Source: Acidobacteriota bacterium (GTDB taxonomy: Bacteria; Acidobacteriota; Blastocatellia; UBA7656). From it: a DNA stretch of 64,000 bases. Positions 43,717 to 52,391 of the stretch are shown piece after piece. The stretch is from assembly GCA_038040445.1 (NCBI GenBank), contig JBBPIG010000005.1, positions 1 to 64,000 of the forward strand. Reading direction: 5' to 3'. Every line of letters begins with the position of its first letter. The stretch's first letter is position 1. The notes beneath the pieces are model-generated. The model saw only the letters and a list, made by a program, of their open reading frames with translations, ran no database searches and was not told where the DNA came from. The translations under genes were made by a program, and so were the position numbers.

Positions 43717-45120
43717 ATGTATTTCAAACAGTTTTATCTCGGGTGTCTTGCGCACGCCTCTTACCTGATCGGCTCTGATGGCGAAGCCGCGGTTGTCGAT
43801 CCGCAGCGCGATGTCGATCAGTACATAAACGAAGCCGAGGCGCAGGGCTTCAAGATCAAACACGTCATCGAGACTCACCTGCACGCCGATTTCGTAAGCG
43901 GCCATCTCGAGCTTGCCGCACGCACCGGCGCCGTCATCGTCTTCGGCGCAAGGTCCGGAGCGACGTTCCCTCATCGAGCGGTCAACGATGGCGACGAGAT
44001 CAAATTTGGCGGAGTCACGCTGCGCATTCTCGAGACTCCCGGTCACACGCCCGAGAGCATCTCGATTCTGATGATCGACAATGAAGTCTCGCCTCAGCCT
44101 CAGAAGGTGTTGACCGGTGACGCGTTGTTCATCGGCGACGTAGGACGGCCGGACCTTGCGGGCGGGCGCGGCTACAGCGCGGAGCAAATGGCTGCGATGC
44201 TTTACGACAGCTTGCACGGCAAACTGATGAAGCTCGACGACGGGGTCGAGGTTTATCCGGCCCACGGCGCGGGCTCCATGTGCGGGCGTAATATTTCAAA
44301 GGAGACTTCATCGACAGTCGGCGAGCAGCGGCGATTCAACTATGCGTTGCAGCCGATGTTGAAAGACGACTTTGTCAGGATGATGACCGCCGACCTGCCC
44401 GAAGCGCCGGCTTATTTCCCGCGCGATGCGGAGATCAATCGAACGGGAGCGGCCGCCCTTGAAGAGTTGCCACGGCCCAACGAGCTTGCACCGGAAGAAG
44501 TGAACGCGCTTTCAAAGCAGAGTCATATGCTTCTCGATGTTCGATCGTCGGCGGCGTTCGGCAATGCCCACGTGCCACGAGCGCTGAACATCGCACTCAG
44601 CGGGCAGTTTGCCACCTGGTGCGGCACGCTGATCGGTATAGGAACGCCGATCGTTCTGATCGCCGACGACTTAGCTGCGGTTGATGAAGCGGTGATGCGG
44701 CTCGCGCGCGTGGGGATTGAAAGCGTTGCGGGTTACCTGGGCGGCGGGATGCACGCCTGGGATCGAGCGGAGCTTGAGACGGCAGCAATTCCTCAGATGC
44801 CGGTCTATGAGCTTCATCATCGGATCGCAGAAGGAGCGGTTCCTCAGGTGGTGGACGTCCGGCGCTCGGGTGAGTACAACAACGGGCACGTTCCGGGCGC
44901 GATCAACGTGACGCTCGCGCACCTCGAAGAGCAGCTCTCAACGCTGAACCCGAAGATGCCGACCGCCATAATCTGCGCGAGCGGTTATCGTTCTAGCGCT
45001 GCGACGAGCATCCTTGAACGCCATCGCTTCACCGAGATTTACAACGTAGTCGGTGGGACCAACGGCTGGATAAACGCCGGCTATCCGGTTGAGAAACCAA
45101 CTGAGAATAGTCTTCCCTAA
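43717..45120 (+). CDS. MBL-fold hydrolase with two rhodanese domains
   Basis: A 467-residue fusion: an N-terminal metallo-beta-lactamase domain (residues about 1-235) of the persulfide-dioxygenase (ETHE1) type, and two rhodanese domains. The metal motif is VIETHLHADFVSGHLELA, with the later ETPGHTPESISIL and LTGDALFIGDVGRPD. The first rhodanese domain (HMLLDVRSSAAFGNAHVPR) has no active Cys; the second (VPQVVDVRRSGEYNNGHVPGA) keeps the CASGYRSSAA loop. This layout is known in enzymes that oxidise glutathione persulfide or hand on sulfane sulfur. The start ATG 43717 (MYFKQFYLGCLAHAS) is used. It is probably cytoplasmic and divergent from the Res remnant. Confidence 0.92.
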   Translation: MYFKQFYLGCLAHASYLIGSDGEAAVVDPQRDVDQYINEAEAQGFKIKHVIETHLHADFVSGHLELAARTGAVIVFGARSGATFPHRAVNDGDEIKFGGVTLRILETPGHTPESISILMIDNEVSPQPQKVLTGDALFIGDVGRPDLAGGRGYSAEQMAAMLYDSLHGKLMKLDDGVEVYPAHGAGSMCGRNISKETSSTVGEQRRFNYALQPMLKDDFVRMMTADLPEAPAYFPRDAEINRTGAAALEELPRPNELAPEEVNALSKQSHMLLDVRSSAAFGNAHVPRALNIALSGQFATWCGTLIGIGTPIVLIADDLAAVDEAVMRLARVGIESVAGYLGGGMHAWDRAELETAAIPQMPVYELHHRIAEGAVPQVVDVRRSGEYNNGHVPGAINVTLAHLEEQLSTLNPKMPTAIICASGYRSSAATSILERHRFTEIYNVVGGTNGWINAGYPVEKPTENSLP

Positions 45121-45132
45121 ACATCCCAGAGG

Positions 45133-45199
45133 GGTCAGGCTTGAGATATTGACATTTGCCAATGCAATATCAGGAAATGTCAATATTTCAAGCCTGACC
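45133..45199. repeat. REPIN/MITE-like inverted repeat (GGTCAGGCTTGA type)
   Basis: The arms 45133-45157 and 45175-45199 (GGTCAGGCTTGARATATTGAC + ATTT) are 25 nt with one mismatch around a 17-bp spacer. GGGGTCAGGCTTGA...TTGACATT is of the type spread by REP-associated tyrosine transposases (IS200-like, Y1). No transposase is in the window. It lies 12 bp after the MBL-rhodanese stop and could also terminate it. Confidence 0.8.
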
Positions 45200-45371
45200 T
45201 GATTTGACGAGTTAACTAAGCGCGATATACTGTCGGTTACCTGGGCCGCTACTCGATGCTTTCGGGTTACTTCCGAGTGCTGATCGAGATCCACCAAGGA
45301 AACGATCGACCGTTCCAAGCGCTCAGAGGTGAATCGAGCTTGCAGATAACAGAGAAACAGCAGGAGGTACG

Positions 45372-45785
45372 ATGGGGGAAGTACGAACTTTCGTGACACT
45401 CACCAATGCGACCGATCAGGTGTTAGTGCGCCGGGGCAAGCTCAAGGCGGACGAGGTGCATACCTACAGAGCTGACGCTCTGGTTGATACAGGCGCGGTT
45501 CGCACGGTGATCCCTCCTCACGTAGCACAGCAACTCGATCTCGCAATCCGGGGACGGAGAGTTGTGGAGCTGGCCGATGGGCGCAAAGAGACCGTCGGAG
45601 TGACGGAGCCCGTGGAGATTGATATCGAGGGGCGAAATACAATCGAAGATGCGCTTGTTCTCGGGGACGAGGTAATAATCGGGCAGACGGTTCTCGAGAC
45701 ACTCGATCTCCACGTGGATTGCGCAAATAGGCGGCTAGTCCCCAATCCGGCGCATCCTGATCAACCGGTCGTGAAGATCAAGTAG
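45372..45785 (+). CDS. Retropepsin-like (clan AA) aspartic protease
   Basis: A 137-residue single-lobe pepsin-like domain. The active-site motif ALVDTGAVRTVIPP (D-T-G) at about residue 36 is preceded by strands and followed by DLAIRGRRVVELADGRKETVGVTEPVEI and the LGDEVIIGQTVLETLDL motif that closes the retropepsin fold. Such proteins act as homodimers because each gives one Asp. A strong AGGAGG site (45363-45368) precedes the ATG. Bacterial clan AA proteases of this size are poorly understood; substrates are unknown. It stands alone after the REPIN-type repeat. Confidence 0.85.
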   Translation: MGEVRTFVTLTNATDQVLVRRGKLKADEVHTYRADALVDTGAVRTVIPPHVAQQLDLAIRGRRVVELADGRKETVGVTEPVEIDIEGRNTIEDALVLGDEVIIGQTVLETLDLHVDCANRRLVPNPAHPDQPVVKIK

Positions 45786-45790
45786 CCGCG

Positions 45791-46294
45791 CTATCGCACT
45801 CGATAGAGGTCGCCTGTACTCACGCCAACTCCCAGCAGCTTGAGATAGAAAAAAAGCTGATACTTGTGATTGATGAAGTGCTCGAGGTTTCCCAACAGCA
45901 CGGTCATCACTGCTTCGCCTGCGGGAACAAAGCCAGTCGGAACCCGTCTCGCAAGGTCATCATCGTCGAGGAACCCGAAGCCCTCTCTTATGTGCAATCC
46001 ATAATCGCGCAATCGCTCAGTCGCCTCTTCGAGTCCGCAACAGTGATTCACCGGCAGGTCCCGCAAGCGATCGAAGTGCGAGAGTCGTTCTGGGTCGACC
46101 GCGTACAGGGTCGCGCAGAATCCCGCCATGCATTCGAGCAGATGACCCAGCAGATCACAGACGCGAAGCGCATCCGCTTGCGGCTTCCATTCCAATTTGT
46201 CACCAGGGATTAGCGTGATCAGATGCTCGGCTCGCTCGATCTGTTCTTCGAGCTTCAAGAGCAAGAGGCTTGCGAGGGTATCTGCTTCGTCCAT
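45791..46294 (-). CDS. DinB-family protein
   Basis: A 167-residue DinB-fold protein: MDEADTLASLLLLKLEEQIE, then AEHLITLIPGDKLEWKPQADALRVCDLLGHLLECM, and later NLEHFINHKYQLFFYLKLLG. The histidines in LLGHLLEC and NLEHFINHKYQ are at the metal-binding places of the fold. Start ATG 46294 is chosen because it overlaps the stop of the LEA14-like gene as TGATG; a longer frame reaches further upstream. It differs clearly from the YfiT-type protein at 530-1060, so the two are not copies. Activity is unknown; DinB proteins may be thiol-dependent S-transferases or hydrolases. Confidence 0.75.
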   Translation of the reverse strand: MDEADTLASLLLLKLEEQIERAEHLITLIPGDKLEWKPQADALRVCDLLGHLLECMAGFCATLYAVDPERLSHFDRLRDLPVNHCCGLEEATERLRDYGLHIREGFGFLDDDDLARRVPTGFVPAGEAVMTVLLGNLEHFINHKYQLFFYLKLLGVGVSTGDLYRVR

Positions 46295-46800
46295 CACTCT
46301 CTCGATATGCGCTCTTTGATTTTGGCCGTCCATCCCGAGACGGTCCCGGCCAGCGAGAGATCGCCGGCGATGGACGACTTCATTCTAGGAGTGAACAAGG
46401 GAAAGAACGGAACGGTGAACTCCGTCTCGAGTTCGTAATGAACGTCGAAGCCGCCGGCAATGATGCCCCACGCGACGCCAGGGAGTGCTGAGAGGTCAAC
46501 GCGCCCTGGGAGATTGACCGTTGTGCTTGAATGAGCCGCAACCTCGATCCCTCGTTCGCACTTTCCCTCTCCCGCTTGCTGGCCGTTGAGCTTCAGGCGA
46601 TAACTCATATCCTTCAGCTTGAACGCCGGGCCGGGGTTGTCTATCGAGATCGAAAGCTCAGTCTCGGCGGTTCGGTCCTTCCAATCGATGCGTTTGACGG
46701 AGACACCCTTCAGCCGAACAGCGGGCTTTGTATCTTCAACGGCCTGGATGTGCGCGGCCGAAACACCTACAAGTATGATCGCAGCAACGGCTCGTGGCAT
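46294..46800 (-). CDS. LEA14/WHy-domain exported protein
   Basis: A 168-residue protein with a signal peptide (MPRAVAAIILVGVSAAHIQA) and one LEA type 2 (WHy) beta-sandwich: VRLKGVSVKRIDWKDRTAETELSISIDNPGPAFKLKDMSYRLKLNGQQ spans the first half (split over several strands), then VAAHSSTTVNLPGRVDL and WGIIAGGFDVHYELETEFTVPFFPLF. NPGPAFKL matches the N-P motif of the domain. Such proteins are linked to desiccation or stress tolerance. ATG 46800 is chosen to begin the signal; the earlier frame is repeat DNA next to the glnA terminator. It is coupled with the DinB gene by TGATG. Confidence 0.78.
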   Translation of the reverse strand: MPRAVAAIILVGVSAAHIQAVEDTKPAVRLKGVSVKRIDWKDRTAETELSISIDNPGPAFKLKDMSYRLKLNGQQAGEGKCERGIEVAAHSSTTVNLPGRVDLSALPGVAWGIIAGGFDVHYELETEFTVPFFPLFTPRMKSSIAGDLSLAGTVSGWTAKIKERISRE

Positions 46801-46825
46801 CGCACCAACTAACTTTCCGCGCAAA

Positions 46826-46862
46826 CAAAGAAACGCAGACAGCGCGGTCTGCGTTTCTTTGC
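46826..46862 (-). terminator. Terminator-like hairpin after glnA
   Basis: CAAAGAAACGCAGAC (46826-46840) and GTCTGCGTTTCTTTG (46847-46861) are exact reverse complements over 15 bp with a 6-bp loop. It is 22 bp past the glnA stop, and on the minus strand the hairpin ends in TTTCTTTGTTTG. It would end glnA transcription; the CGCAAAG words link it to the other word repeats. Confidence 0.75.
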
Positions 46863-46882
46863 GTAGATGTCGGCTCGACGAG

Positions 46883-48292
46883 TTAAACATCGAAATACAT
46901 CTGAAACTCGAGCGGGTGTGGCCGCATGCGAATAGGATCGACTTCCTTCGTCCGTTTGTAGCTTATCCACCGCTCGACGAGCGCCTCGGTGAACACATCG
47001 CCCTTGAGCATGAAGTCGTGGTCAGCCTCCAGGGCGTCGAGCGCACGGTCAAGCGAACCCGGCAGCGTGGGCACGTCCTTAAGCTCTTCGGGCGATAGAT
47101 CGTATATGTCCTTGTCGAGCGGCTCACCCGGGTCGATCCGGTTCTGAACTCCATCCAGTCCAGCCATCATCATCGCAGCAAATGCGAGATAAGGATTGCA
47201 CGACGGATCGGGGAAGCGAACCTCGAGCCGCTTCGCCCCGGCCGCTTGCGAGTACATCGGAATGCGAATCGCCGCCGAGCGGTTGCGCCGCGAGTAAGCC
47301 AGGTTTACCGGCGCCTCGTAGCCCGGAACCAGCCGCTTGTAGCTGTTGGTTGTCGGAGCCGCAAGCGCCGCAATCGCCGCCGCGTGCTTCAGGATTCCGC
47401 CCGCATAGTGCAACGCCATCTCCGATATGCCCGCGTATTTGTCGCCGGCAAACAGCGCCTTGTCGCCTTTCCAGAAGCTCTGGTGGCAGTGCATCCCGCT
47501 GCCGTTGTCGCCGAACATCGGCTTGGGCATGAAGGTCGCCGCCTTGCCGTAGTAGAACGCCGTGTTCTTGACGACATATTTGAACAACATCACGTTGTCT
47601 GCAGTGCCCAACAAGGTCGAAAAACGGAAGTCGATTTCACACTGGCCGCCGCTTGCCACTTCGTGGTGATGCATCTCGGGTTCGATGCCGACTGCCTGGA
47701 GGTTCTGGACGATGTCCGAGCGTAGATCGTGCAGCGAATCAACCGGCGGGACTGGAACATATCCTTCCTTGGTTCGAACGCGATAACCGAGATTGTCTTC
47801 GGTGCGGCCGGAATTCCAAATGCCCTCCGACGAGTCGAAGTGATAGCCTGCACTATTCACTTCGTTGTGATAGTTGACTTGATCGAAGATAAAGAACTCA
47901 GCTTCAGGACCGAAGTAGCAGACATCGGCGATTCCGGTGAACTTGAGATAATTCTCGGCTCGCATCGCCACCGCGCGCGGATCGAACTCATAGCCTTCTT
48001 TGGTCATCGGATCGACCGCATTGGCGAACATGCACAGCGTAGGCTCCTCGAAAAACGGATCGATCCAGAAGCGGCTTGCGTCGGGGATCAGCAGCATGTC
48101 CGACTCGTTTATTGAGGCCCAGCCGCGCAGGCTCGACGCATCGAAGCCGATGCCTGACTCGAACGTATCTTCATTGAACTGGTTGATCGGCACGGTGACG
48201 TGATGCCAACCGCCGGGCAGGTCTGTGAACCTGATATCGACGAACTTCACCTGCTCGTCGACTGCGAACTGCAAAACTCTCTTGGGGTCCAT
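46883..48292 (-). CDS. glnA: Type I glutamine synthetase
   Basis: A 469-residue GSI that makes glutamine from glutamate, ammonia and ATP as a dodecamer. The beta-grasp domain begins [27 protein letters not shown], and the catalytic landmarks are [58 protein letters not shown] and [36 protein letters not shown] has the Tyr of the NLYDLP adenylylation site, so control by GlnE-type adenylylation is likely. Start ATG 48292 has GGAGGGAT upstream. Length matches the I-beta class (469 in E. coli). A terminator-like hairpin follows. Confidence 0.97.
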   Translation of the reverse strand: MDPKRVLQFAVDEQVKFVDIRFTDLPGGWHHVTVPINQFNEDTFESGIGFDASSLRGWASINESDMLLIPDASRFWIDPFFEEPTLCMFANAVDPMTKEGYEFDPRAVAMRAENYLKFTGIADVCYFGPEAEFFIFDQVNYHNEVNSAGYHFDSSEGIWNSGRTEDNLGYRVRTKEGYVPVPPVDSLHDLRSDIVQNLQAVGIEPEMHHHEVASGGQCEIDFRFSTLLGTADNVMLFKYVVKNTAFYYGKAATFMPKPMFGDNGSGMHCHQSFWKGDKALFAGDKYAGISEMALHYAGGILKHAAAIAALAAPTTNSYKRLVPGYEAPVNLAYSRRNRSAAIRIPMYSQAAGAKRLEVRFPDPSCNPYLAFAAMMMAGLDGVQNRIDPGEPLDKDIYDLSPEELKDVPTLPGSLDRALDALEADHDFMLKGDVFTEALVERWISYKRTKEVDPIRMRPHPLEFQMYFDV

Positions 48293-48475
48293 CGGCTCGA
48301 ATCCCTCCTGAATGTGCCTAGAAATGACTACTGGGAAGCTATGCTTAACAGAGTTTTGAGCATATAGCCGGGCCACAGGAGTGTCAAGGAATTGACCTTC
48401 GCCAGAAAGCGCTCGATGTGCGGAATGGGTTTTTGCTTCTTTGCGCAAACGAGGCTTCTATCTAGCAGATCGAGC

Positions 48476-49744
48476 TCAGCGATCAATCAGCTTCACCTTC
48501 ACTGGGACTTCAAGGCGCTTGCCCTCATCGGTCTCAATGAGTATGACGCCTTCATGAATCCCGGTCTTCAGAGACTTGGTTGGATCGATTGTGACTCTGA
48601 TGATGTAGTTGCTGCCCTCGATAATCGTCGCTTGCTCCACCTTCAGAAAAGGCAAAGTAGATGAGAGCGCTTTGATGTGAAAGGAACCGACTATCTTTCT
48701 AACGCCGACCCTTTTAAGCGCGCCTTTCGGGCTAGCCAAAGAAATCTCGCCGAAGTCAATGGACCGAGGCGTTGCGACAAGGTTCTCCGCCGGCACGCTT
48801 ACCGTCAATCGCACCCGAATCTCTCGAGAGCGACCCTCGCTCAGCTCCACAACAAACGGCACCACGCGTGAACTAGATTCGCTCGCGGGTCCGATCGGTA
48901 TGTCCAGCCAGTAGTCCCCACCATTACCTTCGCGCCTGAGCTTCCACGTGTCGGGCGCATCTGGCGCAAGCTTCAAGCTGCCGGCTTCCGGCGCGAGTGC
49001 CTTGATCCTCAGCGCGATGGCTACCCGCTCACCGGGTTCGACGGTGATCGCCGGCTGCGCCGTCGGCCAAATCTGGAATGCGCCGTCAATTTCTCCGCGC
49101 CCCACGTTTGCCGTCGTTATGCGTTTGACGTACTCGGGCAGCGGTTTTATGTTCGCAAGCAACGTGATCTTGATGAACGGATGCCGCGGGTCGTTTGTCT
49201 TAAGCTCGTAGGTATGCTCAAACGGGCCGCGGAGGTCGGCGGTGTGAACCTTGATTAAGATGGTGCCAACCTGACCAGGCTGGACGACTCTCTCGAAGTA
49301 AAAGTCGGAGGGCGGGCATCAACTCGGCGCCGCTCGCACCGCCGCCACCGTTCGACTGAGTAATGCGCCGTGCGGCCGCCATGCCGCCTCTGTAACCGGG
49401 TAACCCGGCGCGGTTGGTCGCATACCCAGCGTCGGTTTCTCCGCAAGCTCGAGCGGCTTTGTTCCCACATTGCGAACGGGAAAGTTCTGTTCGAGCTCCT
49501 CTCCGGCAAACACATCACCGAAGTCGCGGCGGGTCGCCCCTATTAGGATCTCCGGGAGAGCCGCATCGGTTTGCATTGCCGAGGGTGCAGGAGCGGGGGC
49601 TTTCGACTTCGACCGACTCGGCGAGGCGGTCCCTGCCATCGCCGACAGCACGATCAGAGCCGGCACGAGCCAGACTCGGCGATCGCTTGGATTGAAGCGT
49701 CGCAGGGAGCATCGCAGTTCATTAGGTCGGTGATGTTCAGACAT
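48476..49744 (-). CDS. DUF1573 exported protein, candidate selenoprotein (in-frame TGA = Sec142)
   Basis: A 422-codon frame with one TGA (49319-49321); sequence on both sides is in the same frame and belongs together. N-terminal: a membrane anchor or signal (RRVWLVPALIVLSAMAGTA) and then RRDFGDVFAGEELEQNFPVR, the usual entry of a DUF1573/Abfb-like sandwich. Next come RTVAAVRAAPS-[TGA]-CPPSDFYFERVVQPGQVG and GTILIKVHTADLRGPFEHTY, LKTNDPRHPFIKI. DUF1573 proteins often have S-C-G-C just before the P-G turn, so the TGA is where the first Cys is expected and is followed by a Cys. Further sandwich domains follow to the C-terminus. A nonsense mutation is the alternative. A hairpin downstream of the TGA is described separately. 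Confidence 0.6.
49285..49307 (-). promoter_or_regulatory. Hairpin downstream of the TGA in the DUF1573 gene
   Basis: CGACTTTT (49307-49300) pairs with GAGAGTCG (49292-49285) over 8 bp, two of them G-U, closing the loop ACTTCGA. The loop starts 19 nt after the TGA, inside the 16-37 nt range of bacterial SECIS elements. Unlike the consensus, no G is in the first two loop positions, so this is weaker support than in the peroxiredoxin gene. Confidence 0.35.
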
Positions 49745-50049
49745 AGGGAAAGAGAATACTAATGTGCGGCTCTCCAGTTTAACAAGGACCGCCGGGAAGT
49801 AGCACAGACTTTATTCTGTCCGCTCAACCACGTAGTGGTTGCATGTTTATAGTCACGAGCGTGGCGTCGATGCTCACTCCGTTAGGAGTGAAATGTGTTG
49901 GGCGACTAAGCGTCACATTGAACTCCTAACGGAGTTCCACTGCCAGAATCGCCACAATGTCCAAACTCCATGGCGCAGACTTTAGTCTGTGCGGTGAAGG
50001 AGGTCATAGCTGAGCCACTCCCCACAGACTAAAGTCTGCGCCACGAGGA
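49745..50049. other. Intergenic cluster of unrelated palindromes
   Basis: No gene. Three palindromic units: AACCACGTAGTGGTT (49826-49840); ACTCCGTTAGGAGT (49876-49889) with its partner AACTCCTAACGGAGTT (49921-49936); and GGCGCAGACTTTAGTCTGTG (49972-49991) facing its exact complement at 50023-50042. A fourth partial one, CAGACTTTATTCTGTCCG, lies at 49805-49822. These lie between two minus-strand genes and look like nested insertions of different small palindromes. Confidence 0.7.
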
Positions 50050-51513
50050 TCAATCCGCTGGGGCGTTCGCCTCTTCGATAGTTCGCAGCTTCCGTCTTCT
50101 TTCGGCGATCAGAAATACCGCCGCTCCGATGAGGTTCGTCACTATGATCACGGTCGCAATCTTGGCGGCAAATGCAAAGCGGCTTTCCACCTGGATCACC
50201 GGCAGGATTGACAGCGTCACATACAACAGGGTCATCAACAACCCCGACGTCGAAGCAAGCTTCAGCCACAGGGGTGCGCGCCCGGCCGTTCCCTTCAACC
50301 CGACAAGCGGTATCGCGAACATCACCAGATACGTCAGCGCGTAGAATATCCCGCTTGCGTTCCATAAGAGCTGAAAGGCTTCTTGTTCGCCGACTCCGAT
50401 CAATCCTACCAGCCCTATCGCGAGCGTTCCGGCGCCAATGAAGATGATCGAGTTGACCGGCGTCTTGCGGCTGGCGTGAAGGCGGGTGAACCAGTCGGGA
50501 AGCAACCGGTCCCACCCGGCTACCATCGGCAGCCGGGTGTTGCCGGCGAATTGAACGCTCGACTGCGCGATGCGAATTCCGAGGAAGGCCACGATGGCGA
50601 CCGGCACTATTTGCGCAGCGAAGCCCAGCTTACCGAACCCCAGCCGTAGAACCTGCGGGATCGGCCCGATAAGGTCGATGTTCTCCGGAGCGACAAGCGC
50701 CAGCACCGAGCTCGTTCCCAGGATGAACATCACTGCGATTAGCGGGGCGGCTACGACCACCGAACGGCCGATCGTGCGGACGGGATCGCGGCACTCGCCC
50801 GCGTGAATCGCGACATATTCGAACCCACCGAGCGCGCCGAATCCAAGCTTGCCAAGAATGTTCAAGCTGAACAAAGAGACCGCCGGCATCTCGGTCGCCA
50901 GCGGATGGTACTGGCCAATTGTCCCCCGCGCGTAGTTCACAATTGGCAGCGCGACCAGCAACCCAAATGTCAGCACCATCGTCACGCCACCCGCTTTATG
51001 CAGCCATTTACCGACACCCAGGCCGAGTATTGAAATTACGACCAGGAGTCCGATGATCAAAAAGCTGAGCAGCGAAATAAACCACTTGCTTCCGGCGAAC
51101 CACGCGCCGCGCGACCCGACCGCATACGAAAGACTCGTCGCCGCCTGCAAGCCGATCTCCGAACAGTTCAGGATGACGAACAGCCACAGGTTCCACGCGA
51201 CCATGAAACCCATGAAGCTGTTGAACCCGAGCTTCGCCCACTGGTACAAGCCTCCTTCAAGGGGCATCAACCGATTGAGGTAGATCACTACTGCCGCGGA
51301 CGGAAGATAGAAAAGCGCGATGCCCAGCAGCCAAAAGATGATATGCGAGGGGCCGAGCTTGGCGGCGATTCCAACCCACGGAAGACCAATGATGAACAGT
51401 ATCTGCGTGAGCGCGAGATCGGTGAGGCCAAGTTCTTTCTTGAAGACCTCGCTGCGCCGTTCGACTTGCTGTTCGGCGTCGCGGAGTTCAGCGCTTATGG
51501 GTTCGTCTGCCAT
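50050..51513 (-). CDS. APC-superfamily amino acid permease
   Basis: A 487-residue permease with 12 hydrophobic segments after a short hydrophilic N-terminus (ADEPISAELRDAEQQVERRSEVFKKELGLTDLALTQILFI). The AFQLLWNASGIFYALTYLVMF segment and GFEYVAIHAGECRDPVRTIGRSV (amphipathic loop) fit the APC family; GLPWVGIAAKLGPSHIIFWLLGIALFYLPSAAVVIYLNRLMPLEGGLYQWAK spans helices 1-3 and includes the usual P-x-x-G-G-x-Y motif. Substrate is unknown, most likely an amino acid or amine. No operon neighbour is close on the 5' side except the SDR gene 24 bp upstream on the same strand, so the two may be cotranscribed. Confidence 0.9.
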   Translation of the reverse strand: MADEPISAELRDAEQQVERRSEVFKKELGLTDLALTQILFIIGLPWVGIAAKLGPSHIIFWLLGIALFYLPSAAVVIYLNRLMPLEGGLYQWAKLGFNSFMGFMVAWNLWLFVILNCSEIGLQAATSLSYAVGSRGAWFAGSKWFISLLSFLIIGLLVVISILGLGVGKWLHKAGGVTMVLTFGLLVALPIVNYARGTIGQYHPLATEMPAVSLFSLNILGKLGFGALGGFEYVAIHAGECRDPVRTIGRSVVVAAPLIAVMFILGTSSVLALVAPENIDLIGPIPQVLRLGFGKLGFAAQIVPVAIVAFLGIRIAQSSVQFAGNTRLPMVAGWDRLLPDWFTRLHASRKTPVNSIIFIGAGTLAIGLVGLIGVGEQEAFQLLWNASGIFYALTYLVMFAIPLVGLKGTAGRAPLWLKLASTSGLLMTLLYVTLSILPVIQVESRFAFAAKIATVIIVTNLIGAAVFLIAERRRKLRTIEEANAPAD

Positions 51514-51537
51514 CTGAGTTGCATCACCAAGTTCTGC

Positions 51538-52371
51538 CTAGCGGTTCATGACGTAATCGAAAAATCGCGCGGGCAGCAAGCGCTTTACTGCGAGTGCAAA
51601 GCGTGCATGGCCGGGAGCAGCGTAGCGCGCGCGTGGGCTCCGGGCAGTCAGCGCTTTGAAGATCACTTCCGCGATGTCTTCGGGCCGGCCTGCCATCTTA
51701 CGCAACCGCTGAATCGCCCCGCCCAGCCGCTCGAAAGGCTCCGCATACGGTCCCGGGTGTTCCAAGGTCTCTCGCGACACCTCGTTCGCGACCTCGAGAA
51801 ACTCGGTGATGATGAAACCAGGTTCGATGACGATGACCTTTATCCCGAACGGCGCGAGCTCACCGCGCAAGCCGTCGGACACGGCTTCCAGAGCATGTTT
51901 GGTGGCATCGTACACCGATGACAGCGGCCGCGCGATTCGTCCCGCGACTGAGCTAACGTTCACGATCCGCCCGCTTCCCTGCTCGCGCATTATCGGTATT
52001 ACCAGTTGAGTGAGCGCGATCAGCGAAAAGAGATTTGTCTCGAAGTTCCGGCGTATGGCTTCGATTGGAACGATCTCGATGGGCCCGCGCTGCCCGTAGC
52101 CCGCGTTGTTCACCAGCGCGTCGATGCGTCCGAACGCCGACATAGTTTCATGCACTATGCGCTGGCGGTCTTCGGCGGAGGTGACGTCGGCGGCGATTGC
52201 GAGCGAGCGAACGCCGCTCCCGATTTCCGACTTGAGTTGATCGAGCCTCTCTTTGCGGCGCGCTACGAGCGCGATATTGGCTCCCCCGCTCGCGAGCATC
52301 CTGACGGTAGCCTCGCCGATGCCCGCCGAGGCGCCGGTCACGATCACTACTTGTCCATCGAGTTTCCCCAT
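51538..52371 (-). CDS. SDR-family NAD(P)-dependent oxidoreductase
   Basis: A 277-residue classical SDR. VVIVTGASAGIGEATVRMLASGG is the cofactor loop, ALVARRKERLDQL contains the Arg expected for NADP preference, and NNAGYGQRGPIE, NVSSVAGRIARP and YDATKHALEAVSDGLR give the N-N-A-G, Ser and Y-x3-K residues. The C-terminus has an extended helix region RARYAAPGHARFALAVKRLLPARFFDYVM seen in long-chain acyl or sterol-type SDRs. ATG 52371 has a GAGGAGG site upstream and is preferred over a longer frame. The gene lies 24 bp before the APC permease gene and 20 bp after the esterase gene. Confidence 0.9.
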   Translation of the reverse strand: MGKLDGQVVIVTGASAGIGEATVRMLASGGANIALVARRKERLDQLKSEIGSGVRSLAIAADVTSAEDRQRIVHETMSAFGRIDALVNNAGYGQRGPIEIVPIEAIRRNFETNLFSLIALTQLVIPIMREQGSGRIVNVSSVAGRIARPLSSVYDATKHALEAVSDGLRGELAPFGIKVIVIEPGFIITEFLEVANEVSRETLEHPGPYAEPFERLGGAIQRLRKMAGRPEDIAEVIFKALTARSPRARYAAPGHARFALAVKRLLPARFFDYVMNR

Positions 52372-52391
52372 CGCCTCCTCGAATGACGGGC

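Noticed and set aside
38247-43727. Prophage remnant
   Set aside because: The BRO-N and Fic genes could suggest a phage, but there is no integrase, structural gene or attachment repeat, and the flanking Mod and Res pieces fit a type III restriction island better.
49285-49345. Frameshift as the explanation of the split DUF1573 gene
   Set aside because: The two halves are in exactly the same frame (843 bp between the ends, divisible by three), so only the TGA separates them; a frameshift is not needed.
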